A stretch of 64,000 nt of DNA, from assembly GCA_002887195.1 (NCBI GenBank), contig PJAB01000008.1, forward strand, positions 1-64,000. Reading direction: 5' to 3'. The position numbers and the translations under genes were made by a program. This stretch comes from Chrysochromulina parva. Its lineage: Eukaryota > Haptophyta > Prymnesiales > Chrysochromulinaceae. The notes beneath the pieces were generated by a model. That model was not told where the DNA came from, did no database searches, and saw only the letters and a list, made by a program, of their open reading frames with translations. Positions 39,503 through 51,400 of the stretch are shown here, in pieces. Position 1 is the first letter of the stretch. The number at the start of each line of letters is the position of its first letter.

Positions 39503-42500
39503 TCAGACTTGCTCTCGTCTTGCGTCGAGCTGCACGCGACAAAAGCGGACGACAGCGTCCACCGAGGCGGCATCTTGTGGAACATGATGGCCAGCCTTGT
39601 GGTGGATCACCTCGGTGGCCTCCGGGGACGCGTCTGAGGCTTGCGCAGCCATCTCCTCGCACAGCGGGACATACTCTTCGGCCCTGTCGAAGACGTGTAG
39701 AGTGGGCCGCCCCCACTTGCGCACGCGCCCAGGCGGCGGCGTGATCGTCGAGAAGAAGACTGCCCAGTGCGCGTCGACCATGCTCGCGACGGCGCCGCCT
39801 TGGCTGAAGCCAATCACGCCCTCGTATGGGGTCTGAGCGGCGATGGCGCGAAGGCCTTCGTCGAGCACCTGCGGCTGTGGCTCATGTAGCCAGCCCTCAT
39901 CGTAGCTGCCACCGACGACGCCATACCATTCAAACGTGGGCAGCTCATCGGGGATCGTGGGGTCCGGTGGGCCAGTGGATCGTGTGGGGGCCTGAGCAAA
40001 GACAAAGTCCACCTCGTCGCCCAGCGCGCTTACGTACGGATGCATCTGCAGCTCCATGATTTCGGCACTCGACCGGTAGCCATGGATGCAGAGGATGCGA
40101 GGACGGCGCGACAGGAATGCACTTGCACCTGTCGCGCCGTGCGCTGAGCGCACCTCGGCGGATGCCGTGGCTGTCGAGGCGCTTTGGTCGCCGGCGCGAA
40201 CCGCGTCTTGGAGGGCGCGCATGGTACCGAGCTTCTCAAGCTCTTCAGAGGTGATCCTCCGGCCGAGTCGTGCGCTCATGCGGCTCGCGAGGGTGATGAG
40301 CATGAGGGAGTCGACTCCGTACGATTCAAGCGGCGCGTCAGGGTCGATATGGTCAGAGGTGAGCAGCTCGGAGACGAGGATAGGCACCCAGTCGGCATTC
40401 GTGTCGCTCGCGTCGGCCGAGGCTGGGCGTGCAACGAGATGCCCCTGAATACGCAGAGCCACGAGCTGTCGCACAAGTGACGGGGCGAGCGATGTCCATG
40501 CAGATCGCATCTCAATTGCGAGGGGCACACCCGCGCGCTGCGTCGCATACCAGCCGACGAGACGAGATCGCGTGATCACGACCTCCGCGCCGCGTAACGC
40601 GGCGTCGAGCGCGGCATCGTCGTCCACCCCACCGGGCGGCTCGGGAAGAACGACACACCGCCCGCGAAGCGAGGAGCTCACAGGCGGACGCGTTCCGAGG
40701 GCGCTCGCCACTGAACGTGCCAGGCTATCTCCGGGCGCATGCGTGCAGTCTGCCCATGGGAGCCGCGGCGCTGCGGGCACCGCGGAGGTCGCGATCAGGA
40801 TCTTACCCACATGCGTGCCAGCGCCCATGAACCGGAGTGCCTCGTCCACAGAGTCCATCGGGTAGGTGACATACGGAAGGGCCGGCAGCGTCGGCATCTT
40901 TGCGCGCACTTCGTCAAAGAGCCGCCGCGCCGTGTCGGGCTGCTCGAGCATCAGGACATCGATGTGCGCCGCAGAGATGGTGATGCCCTTCAAGAAGGGT
41001 GTGAGGGAGATCCCTCGCCCTTCGTACGCATCGCGCTTCCCAAGCTCAACAAGCCTCCCAAAGGGCTTGAGCAGCTCGATGGACGCCGTCAGAGCTTCGC
41101 CGGTGAGCGAGTTGAGAACGACGTCCACACCCGCACCACCAGTCGCCTCTCGCACCCCCGCGCCAAAGTCGCTGTGGGATCGCGAGTTGAAGACGGCGGC
41201 GACGCCTCGAGAGAGAAGTAGCTGCCGCTTCTGATCCGTCGACGCCGTCGCGAAGACGCGGCAGCCCGCAGCGACGCAGAGCGCGACGGCCGCCAGCCCA
41301 ACGCCGCCAGCAGCCGAATGGATGAGCACGTCATCCCCCGCCCGCACGCGCGCCTGCGTGTGCAGGGCGAGCCAGGCCGTGGCGTACGCCATCGTGCCCG
41401 AGACGGCCGCAGCAGCGTCAAGGCTCGGCTCGGCATGGAAGACCCATCGCGCATCGGTGATCAAGAACGACCCCATCCCATCGGGTGGGAGGGCGACGAC
41501 TCGGTCTCCCGGCGAGATGGTACGCACGGCGGCACCGACGCGGCGGACGACTCCGTAGCATTCGCCGCCGAGTCCAAGGGAGCGTCCCGCAACGACAGAG
41601 GAGATCGCCCCCTTGGCGACGAGCACGTCGCGAAAGTTGAGAGCCCACATGGACGTGTGCACCTCGATGTCTGTAGGAGCCAGCTCGTCGACGAGGGCGA
41701 TACGTTCGAAGAAGACACGACCCGCCCCCGCGTCGGTGCGAGCAACGTAAGGCTCGTCTGCGGATGCGATAGACTCGTCCGCGAGCGCCGGCTCACACGC
41801 CGTCAGCGTGTGCACAAGCGGCACGCCGATCGAGTCGATCGCCCAGGCACCGGCGTCGTGCGCCGCCGCGGCTGTGAGCTCAAGTACCGTGTCTGACGCA
41901 GCGCGTGCGAGCGCCGGGGCACTCACCACCTGTGCTCGCAAGGCACGCAACGCTCCAGCCGCCGTGCTTGCCTCGCCGATGGCCACCTCGACGACTGTGC
42001 CAACGCTCTTGGACCCATCGCCAACGCGTCGGGTAGTGCTCAGCGTTGAGAACGCGAGGCGCGCGAGCGACGTAACAGCCGGTGCCATCTGCAGGCCTCG
42101 CGCCATGCCCACGCGCGCGTTGGAGGCATCGAACATCTCCACGTCTGCCCCAGCACCGTCAGCTCCCTCGGTCGCGACTGTCCTTGCGAGCTCTGCGCCC
42201 ACCCGCCACTCGAGCGTCGCGATGGCGATCGGAGTGCCCGTGCCAGCGTACGCGTCGAGGAACGAGGCGAGCTGAAGGGCGGCATCGAGGGTCGCCGGGC
42301 AACACGGCACGGGGCCGCGGGCAGAGAGAGTCGTCGACGAATCGGAGACTAGCAGTGCGCTCGCGCGCTGGCTTTGCACGCAGAGCTGTGCCATCTGGGC
42401 AAACGCAGGCCCATAGGAATAGCCGTCAGCGAGCATCGCAGTGTACGGATGCGGCACGCTGCGCGCTGCCTCGCAGCTAGCGGCCTTGGTGCAGTTGTCC

Positions 42501-45500
42501 TTGGTGGTGTTGGTGGACGCTGCACGACCGAGGAAACTTGTGCTGCCCACCTGGTATTCCATGGTGGCATGCACGACGCCCTGGTAGCTGACTACCGCCA
42601 CACCTCGGCCCAGGACGCTGGCGCCGTCCGCCGCTGGCGAGAGAGTCAGGGTGCACGATCTCCGACCCCCAAGATCGAGCATCTTGAGAAAGCGACAGTC
42701 GTGCAGCTGGATGGCCGAAAGATCTCCCCCTGCGAGATCGCCCCCTCGCAGCCCATGCAGCGCCGCAACAACCCACGCGACATATGCGCTCGCGGGCACA
42801 ATGGCAACACCCCCAACCACGTGCTGCCGTAGCAGCTGCCATGGCCCTTCACACAAGCCTAGGGTGAGGGTGAAGGCGTGCATGGCCCCGACTACCGTGT
42901 GCTCTCCGATGAGCGGCGAGCTCTTGGGCAGTGGTTCGGCGGCTGCAGGGGCGGCCGTGGATGGAGTCTCTACGAGAGGCGAGTATAGTGGCGCCTCGTC
43001 GACGGCGAAGATGGACGAATGCGCTGTGTATTTGTCCCAGTCGACGTCGACTACGGCCGCCGGCCCGGCCCGTGGCGCAGCATCAAGGAGCTTCCCCAGC
43101 AGCTGCAGCCCGGTTGCAAGAGGCAAGAAGCGCTCGCCTGCCTTGGGCTCGATCGAGTAGTCGACCGCCATGCCGACCTCGCCCCACCCACCCCATTGGA
43201 TTGCATCTCCACCTAGCAGCTCGTCAAGGTATGCATTGGCCGCTGCGTACGTGGCCTGCCCAGCTACGCCAAAGAGCGCGGATGAGGACGAGAATGCGAC
43301 AAGCCTCGCAGTGCCTCCGAACCGCCGCCTCAGATGGCGAACGCCGTCAATCTTCGGGCGCAGCACGGCCGAGCATCGCACCGCCGTCACATTTTGCATC
43401 AGCTGGTCGTCGATGGAGCCCGCACAGTGGATGACAAGCTCAGCGTCCGGCAGACCCTCGACTGCGCTCCACTCGCCGACGTCGCACAGCCGCACTTCGG
43501 CGCCTCGCTCCACCAGAGAAGCAATTCGTGTGCGATCCGATGCTCGCGGGGCAGAGCGGCCAAGAAGCACCACTCGCCGAGCCCGGCGGTCATCCAGTAA
43601 GAACTCGCCCACGCGCAGTCCGACCCCTCGAATGCCCCCGGTGACGATGGCCACTTCGACCCCAGCTCCCCGCGATCCCACACGCGCCACCGAAGGTGGA
43701 GACAACGCTCGTGGCGTCAGCCGACGCAGCCGACGCTCGTACACCTTGCCGGCGTCCACGCGCGCGTCGATGTGCAGCGCGGGCAAAGGGGATGGCCCAC
43801 GAGTCATGGTGAGGTTGCGCACTGCGAGAGTAGGCAGCTCCTTACGAGCCGTGCGCAGCAAGGCCCTGCAGCCAGCATAACGGGGAACGTCCGCAAAGAA
43901 GGCGAAAAGGTCGCATGACGTGGCTGCTCGGCCAACGTCAACGAGGAGCCGAAGCATGAGGAAGAGAAGCTTGTCGATGCCCTCATCACAGTGTGCGCCA
44001 CCGACGAGGCCGAGTGCCCCATGCCGCGCTGCAGCCGCTGGCGCGTCCTCAAAGCTGATGACATGATAGCACGAGCTGAGCTCCAGGGAAGCTAAGAGGC
44101 TAGCGCTGCCACCACACAACTCGGCGTCCAGTAACACGATGGGGAGTGTTGGCACGTGAGCCTGCGCGACCTCGATGGGGTCAAAGACAGCTTCGTATAG
44201 AAACCCGCACGCAGCGTCTTCTGTCAGGATGGCATGTGCCGACGGCGTGGAGCTAATCTGGGTGACCTGCCTAATTTGAGTGGCACTCGGTTGGGCGGCA
44301 GGCCGCGACACTGATGTCTGAGCCGCGGATTGCGTCCGCGGCGAGTCAGAAGTCAGATTGGTGATGGCGGTCGGCGAGGAAGCTTGAGAGGCTCTCGTGA
44401 GGATAAGATGGGCGTTGGTACCGCCGATGCCAAACGAGGAGACTCCCACCGTTCTAATGTCGGTATGAGCGGTCTGGGCCACGCGCAGCGGCAAATCGGA
44501 CCACGGCACGAGCTCATTCGGCCTCTCAGAGTACGGGTTGGGTGGCACCTCGCCATGGTACGTGCACAGCGCCGCCTTGACCAGCGAACCGATGCCGGCG
44601 GCGGTGTTCATGTGCCCTAGATTGCCCTTGATCGATCCAACGAGCAGCGGGCGTTGCGTTACCGGCCGATCTGCATGGACTGCGGCGAGCGCATGGAGCT
44701 CGATCGGGTCGCCGACACGCGTGCCAGTACCATGGCATTCGATGTAGTCGACCTGAGCAGGCTCGATGCCGCCGTCGATGAGAGCAGTGCGAATGACCTC
44801 TACCTGGCCCAGGTGGGATGGCTGTGAGAAAGCTGACTTGCGCTTGCCGTCGTTATTCACGGCAACTCCCTTGATCTTCGCATAGCACTGTCGCGCGCAC
44901 GCCCCAGCTGTGATGACAATCAGCGCCCCACCATCGGCCGGGACCGTTCCACTCGCATCATCCGCAAACGGGCGGCACACACCATCCGGAGACCAGATCA
45001 TGCCCTCGACCTTACGGAGGGGTTTGTTGGGTGAGAGCGAGACGCCGCCGCAGATTGCGACGTCGCACTGCCCAAGCCGGATGGCATGCACAGCACGCAC
45101 GACAGCGACGAGGGATGAGGAGCACGCGGTCTGAATCACCTCGGCAGGCCCTGTCAAGCCGAGGTAGTATGAGATTGTGGACGCGACGTAGTCCTTGTCG
45201 TGGGCGATCTCCTCCGCGAAATAGGCATCTGGCTGTTCGGTACGCATCTCATCCAAGTCGCGTGTGGGATGGTAGAGAGATGAACTCGACACGAAGACAC
45301 CAATACGGTGCCCCCCAGCGTCAGCTGGATCAATGCCTGCATCACGCAGCGCCGCAACGGCCAGCTCGAGAGCCACTCGCTGTTCGGGCCCCATCCGACG
45401 GGCCACTTCTGCTGGCATCTGCAGCACAGAGAGTGTGGCCGCTGACGGCAGTCCCGCGAGGTTGACGACGCCCTTGCGCGTGATGTACGCGTCGCCGTAT

Positions 45501-48281
45501 GCCGTGGGAAGCTCTTCTGTCAGGTCGGTTGCGGCGTAGAGCTGCCTCCAAAGCTTGCCGAGGCTGTCGATGCCACCCGGGAGGTGTACAGCCATCCCGG
45601 CGATCGAGATCGCATCGCTCGACGCGAAAGAGGTGAATGAGGAAGCAGCCAGCTTGGACACAGTGGACTGCACAGCAGCTGGAGCAAGCGATACGTGCTC
45701 CACGTGGTGGGCAGCGGCCACGGGCGTTCCCCCCACACTCACAAGCTCTTTTCGTGTGGCAACGAGAGTTGCGATGCCCTCTGGTGTTGGATGGGCGAAG
45801 ATGGAGGCGATTGGGATCTTTAACGAAGCGGCGAGGCGCATCGCCTTGATGGAAGTGCAACCGTTCTCGAAGAGGTTCTCGCCGCGCTGTAAGCGAAAGC
45901 CCAAAGCGATCTGCACAGCCTCAAGGACCGCATCAAGGTGAGACTCGGCGCTTGCACGATCCACAAGGCTTCCCGGGCCATCCGGTCTGGGAGCAGCGAC
46001 AACGGTCGACGATGATGTGTGGCGTACCGCTAGGAGTTGCGCCATGGAGGATTTCAATGCGTTCCGATCCTGCTTACCGGTGAGGGTCTTTGGAACGGCT
46101 TCGATCCGCACGACGGTTGGACGTATGGACGCCTCAAATGTGCGCCCGACGAATACCCGGACGGCATCCACGTCTGCGGTCACAACAAGCGCCCATATCG
46201 CATCTTCATGCACGAGGACCACCCCTTCAACAAGCTGTTCGCACTCTAGGAGGAGCGCTTCCATGCCCGACAGATCGACGCGATGGCCACGCACCTTGAC
46301 GACAGCGTCCGTGCGCCCCACAATCATCAGCAGCGAGCCATGCCACACTGCGCGATCGTTGCTCGTGAAGGCATTGCACGTGACACTCGTCTCGGAGAGG
46401 GCGACGCTGTCTGGGCTCTCAAATGCTGTCGGGTCACCCCCGATCATGTAGCCACGCTCCTGGTTCCATCCTCGAACGACGAGCCGGCCAGTCTGAGCCT
46501 CGAGCGAGATGGTGTTTTCCCACACGATCCCCATCATGGTGCCCATCTCACCGCTGCTGTCAACGATGGGCGCGTGTGTGATCCCCGAGCTCAGAAGCGA
46601 GTCGACGGTAGTCAGCGTCACACTGGGTGCAGTACAAGGGGGAGAGAAAGCACTCAGGCATGAGGGTGTCAGAGCAGAGGTCCATGAGGCATCAGCCGGG
46701 CGGGCTCGCCAATCTTGGCCCGACGGTTGGCATTTGTACAGGACAGGCGGGCGAGCTCGCGGCGGACGAGCATCAATCTCGGCGGCAAGATCGCGGCGGG
46801 CGAGAATCAATCTCGGCGGCGAGCTCGCGGCGGGCAAGCATCAATCTCGGCGGCCATCTCTGCGGGCGAGCAGCCTACTCTTTGCGCATGCAGATGTCGG
46901 CGGAAGTCTCGGTGGTCGACAGGATGTTATGTAATCGGATGTGGGGAAACTTGCGCAAGAAGGCTCGCGCGGTAGCGAGCGGGAGCGCCTCGCCCGAGGA
47001 AAAGACATGCGCGAGCGACAGTGGTAGTGTGTCGCACAGGTCGGTCATCAGCTGCATCTGGCTCGGGGTCAGGCAGTCGATGTACGTGGCGCGCGTCTCC
47101 ATGAGGTATCGTACCAGACCAACGACGTCCACGTTGCACGCAGTGGGTGTGATCACGAGCGTGCGCCCCATGGTGAGAGGCACATGCCAGTACCAGATCC
47201 AAAACAAGTTCATTGCCGCACGCGTCCCGAAGACGGGCGCCGGCATGTGGTACGTTCGCCAGCGAGACCAGTGAGCGATGCGAAAGTTCGTCACTGCCAT
47301 CGCTTTGGGCATGCCGGTACTTCCGCTCGTCCACCCGATGATATGCGCGTCGCCGAGGGACGCGCCCGGCGGCAATGGCACGCGTGAGAGCGGGATCGTG
47401 CGCCTAAGCGTCAGCTTGTCTACGCGCACCACTTGCACACCATCCAATGCTTCACCGTCGTCGACGCCATCGATGGATTTGTCAACGAGGAGCGCGACGC
47501 ATCCGGTGCTCAGGAGCATGTACTGCCGTTTGGCAGGCTGCTCTGCGATGTCGCATGCCGTCATCCGCCGCAGGGCAAGACCAAGCAACGTCGCACAGCT
47601 TAGAATGGACGGTGCCAGCTGGACACCAACGAACACGTCACCATCGCGTCCAGCCGCGCGGGTATGCATTGCAGCGCATGCGGGCACACGAGCAGCGAGC
47701 TCCTCCCCGACTGCGCACGCCATCGAGCATAGCTCGGCGTATGTGACGGAGCTGTGCGCATCGCATACGGCCTCGGCATCGGGTCTACGGTGCGCGTGGT
47801 CCACAATGAGCCGTGCGACACCGCGGATGTGCCTCGAGCAGATCGCGGCAACAACCGGCTCCCAATCCATGAGCTGCTCACCATCGGCCAGGCAGCTGAC
47901 GTGCACATTCAGCCGCCCGCTGACGGTCGGCCCAGGACTGTCTGTCACCACGTACAATGGGCCTGGCACGCGTTTCAACCATTCTGTGACTGCTGATATT
48001 GTGCCACACAGCACAATGAGTTGCACATCAGCAGGCGGTCGTTCGGCTGCAACAAATCGCACGGGCCACGCAGCCGCTTCAGATGGCAGATAGAGTGGCG
48101 CAGGCACCAAGACGACGACATCGTGGAGGGAGACGGCCGCGATATGATCAAAGCGCGTAGGCATCGGCCAATGTCGCGTCGCCCGTCGACCCGTGAAGGC
48201 CGCGGTCAAGCACGAGCCGTCCGTCGGGCGACACGTCGCCTTTTCACAGGAATTGCATGGAATTGGATGAACTCCCACCAT
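39503..48281 (-). CDS. Hybrid NRPS-PKS megasynthase: A-PCP-KS-KR-DH-ER-ACP-hydrolase, AT-less, two exons
   Basis: Exon 1 is 48281-46879 and exon 2 is 46622-39503 (minus strand), joined in frame to 2,840 residues; the frame is open back to 48551 but would overlap the divergent gene. Adenylation domain (~180-660): core GWTSGSTGMPKAM, ILSTTET, GRTDAVVKVRGHRVDLSGME and TLTGKQDRNAL, so adenylate formation looks intact. Carrier (~722): LFENGCTSIKAM with the phosphopantetheine Ser. KS (~800-1215): Cys in TACSSSLVA, His in ECHGTGTRVGDP, Lys/His in KGNLGHMNTA. KR (~1455-1600): TGGIRGVGL, Ser, YAAAN. DH (~1720-1990): HVVGGVAIVP and LDAALQL. ER (~2100-2412): HSAAGGVGL. ACP (~2570): YGVDSLM. C-terminal FSH1-type alpha/beta hydrolase (~2640-2825): CIHGYRSS, GFSQGG, GHHVP, a likely releasing enzyme. 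No acyltransferase domain is present, so extender units must be loaded in trans. The product is unknown. Confidence 0.9.
46623..46878 (-). other. Intron of the NRPS-PKS gene, with ~32-bp internal repeats
   Basis: 256-bp GT-AG intron (minus strand), donor GTAGGC, acceptor after a pyrimidine tract TTTCTCCCCCCC...GCACCCAG. It interrupts the adenylation domain between STTETSADICMRK and VTLTTVDSLL, with Asp formed across the junction. Inside are three to four units of GCCGCCGAGATTGATGCT plus CGCCCGCCGCGA. A spliceosomal intron argues for a nuclear gene rather than bacterial contamination. Confidence 0.88.
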
Positions 48282-48467
48282 AGTGCATGCCCGGGTCGCC
48301 CCCGCCGCGCAAGGGCATGCCCAGGTCGCCCCCGCCGCGCGGCAAGAAACGCGCCGAGGCGGGCACTGTGAAATTAAAGATTCGCGTTTGAGGACTTTTT
48401 TCAGGGTGGCGACGTCTTCATCGCGGAGCGGACTCTGTGTAGCTCGTCCTAGTCCTCGACGGCGGTT
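48282..48467. promoter_or_regulatory. Putative bidirectional promoter with a 26-bp direct repeat
   Basis: 186 bp between the NRPS-PKS start (48281, minus) and the trifunctional enzyme start (48468, plus). Two copies of a 26-bp element (GCATGCCC[G/A]GGTCGCCCCC then GCCGCGC), at 48285-48310 and 48315-48340, differ at one base. Shared control of the two biosynthetic genes is plausible. If the synthase began at 48551 instead, this repeat would be coding. Confidence 0.45.
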
Positions 48468-51400
48468 ATGCGGCGGACCTTGCTCATGCTTGCGCTCGCT
48501 AGGGCCTCTTCCGAGGTCTCGCCTCCTCCCGGCATCGCTGTGCTCTCGCACGATGAACTTGTTGCAGACGGACCAGCGGCTGCTGCAGCGATTCGACTGG
48601 CATATGCCGGCGATGCATCATACGGGCTGCTGATTGTGAAAGACATTCCTGGCTTTAGCGAGGCGAGGCGTGCTGCCATGAACGCCACGATCCGGATGGC
48701 CAGAAGCCCGCCTCCTCACAGTCGTCGATCGCGGTCTACATGGCCTGGGTTCCGAAGTGACCAACACGTGGATGACCCTCTCCAGGGTGCCTTTCTGCAC
48801 AACCCCTTGGAGGACATCGGCCGGGCGCAGGTCGATCCGGTCTTTGGCAAGACACCATGGCCGGATGCCGACTTCAAATCTGACGTCGTTCGGGTCAACC
48901 GCCTCATCTGGAATGTGACGCTCGCTGTGCTTCAGGGCACGGATCGTCTCATTGAAGAAGAAGCGCGGAAGGCGGGCACGGCGCCTCCGCAGGTGCCGCT
49001 CAGTGGCTTGATGCAGCAGTCCGACTTCCTCTACTTCCTCATGAAGATCTTCCGCAGTGAGTTCTCCCGCGGAGATGATCTCTTCGATGATCTCGAGCAC
49101 ATGCGGAGTGAGGAGGGTGACCTGATGCGGAGTGAGGAGGGTGACCTGATGCAGCCCGACGCGACACCGACCTGGATGCCATCGCCGAGGTTAGCCGCTA
49201 GCTTAGATGCAAGTGCGGACCTGCAGCCAGCTGCCGAGCTGTCGTCGATGCGCACGCACTCGGCATCGTCGCGCGCTTCCAAGACGGCGAGCTCCAGCAC
49301 ATGCTCCGCCGAGCCTGCTGCCGAGCTGTCGTCGATGCGCACCCACTCGGCATCGTCGCGTGCTTCCAAGACGGCGAGCTCCAGCACATGTTCCGCCGAG
49401 CCTGCTGCCGAGCTGTCGTCGATGCGCACCCACTCGGCATCGTCGCGCGCTTCCAAGACGGCGAGCTCCAGCACATGCTCCGCCGAACCTGCTGCCGAGC
49501 TGTCGTCGATGCGCACCCACTCGGCATCGTCGCGCGCTTCTAAGACGGCGAGCTCCTCCTTGAGCTCGGCCGAGGACGGCGCTTCAAGGGGCGAAGTGGA
49601 GCCCTATTGGCTACCATGGCATATCGACCCGAACACAATCTCAACGCTGACCGGCGACGCATTCTTCGATTTTGGCGCGGCACACACCATTGAGCTCCCT
49701 GAGTACCCTGAAGAGGGTCTGGGCTTGCAGCTCTTGAATGCCCTCGGGGAGACAGTCTACGTCTCCAAGCATATTGATGACTCGTCCCTCGTCATCATGA
49801 TGGCCGCCGGCGCACAGGTGCACACGGGCGGACTGTTACGTGGATGCATGCACGCTGTTAAGCGGCAGGCGGCGCCGCCGGGCGCGTCACGGATCATGTA
49901 CTACCAGGCATGGTACGGTCCGAGTGCACATAAGATCACGCCGCCGCCGGGATCGGACTACCACCCATCGCGCACGACCGCGGCCACCGCATCGAATGAA
50001 ATCGGGCGGCGGGTGCGCGCAGTCGTGGACCCGATTGTCAACGCGGTGTACAATCGTACGCAGCGCACGATGCTGCTCGACTTCCGTCGCCAATTCCAAC
50101 GCCTTCCAGTGGGCAACGAGCGCGACGGCAGCCAGGCGCATTTTGAGGCGCTCGATGCTGCTTTGCCCCTCGGCCCTTCGCCGGCGCGCCTCACCATCGA
50201 CATGATCACTGATCTGAGCTGCCCCCTTGCCTACCTCGGGTTGAAGCGGCTTCGGGCGGCGCTCGCGCACCTGGGCCTCGATGAGGGGGCTGGCGTGCGC
50301 CTCCGGTTTCATGCCGTCTTCATTAACCCAAATATGGACATGGACGGTGAAGAGATGGGGGCTTACATGCGCAAGCGGCGCGACATTTCTCTCGAAGAGT
50401 ACAACGATGACTCATACCCGCTCAACGCCGCCGCTCGTGCACTCAACTACGCGTACGATAACACTCGGCGTGTGATCAATCCGAGGCGCGCGCATCTCTT
50501 CGTTGGAGCTGCGGGCGAAGAGCACCATGCGCGCGTGTACGAGGCACTTGCGGAGCGCTACTTCGAACATGGTGATGACATTAGTGACATGGACACGCTG
50601 CTGGCCCTCAACGGCAAGCTTGGGCTCCTGATGCTTGAACGGCACGGATCCTGCTTGAACGAGCTCATGATGCGCCGCGCAATGGACCGCGCCGAGGGAC
50701 CGCTGATGAACACGTACCGCCGATTGGATCCCCTTGTTGAGGGCGTGCCTCATTTCCTTGTCCGGGAGGGTGTGCACGGGAGCGGGCTTGAGCTGCACGG
50801 GCCAGTGGACGTCGACACGTTCATCGATGCGCTGCGACGTGTCGACGAGGCTCGCCATGCCCCTCCATTCGGCGACAGCTTCGGCCTACAGCAGCCTGCT
50901 GGCATGGTGATGCCCGGCTTTGGCGGAAAGCCCATACCCGTTCCGACGGTTGACCGGCTCGGCGGCGCGAGCATCAGTGCGTTCAATCTCCACGGCTGGA
51001 GTGGCCCAGAGTCGTGGCCGTATAAGTCGTCTGACTTTTCGCGGCTCGACGAGAATGATGACGCGCTCAAGTATGCTGCGCCTAACTTCGGCCACCACAT
51101 TGACGCACCTGCGCGCGCCGCGCTGAGCGCGACCTATGCGGTCTTCTTCGACTCGGCGAACCCGCGCCGCATCGGCGGTTCCGAGCTGCGCGCCAACCTC
51201 GAGCTGCTCGACCTGGCAAGCTCATGGACGAGTCACTACCCGCCACTGCCCAACACTACGCGCGTGACCGTGCATGGCCTCAACGCGTTCGAACTGGGTG
51301 CGAACGTGATCGCTCACCGCCGGGACGTGCTCAACCTCAATCTGCATCCGGCGCTGCCATACGCTGATGGCTCCTTCAACTTCGTGACGATGGCCGCGAG

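Noticed and set aside
39503..48551. Bacterial contamination or recent bacterial transfer of the PKS region
   Set aside because: A 256-bp GT-AG intron with pyrimidine tract splits the adenylation domain, and neighbours are eukaryotic genes with matching composition. Older transfer is not excluded.
49233..49556. CRISPR-like array
   Set aside because: Head-to-tail 87-bp coding repeats without variable spacers, in a eukaryotic gene.
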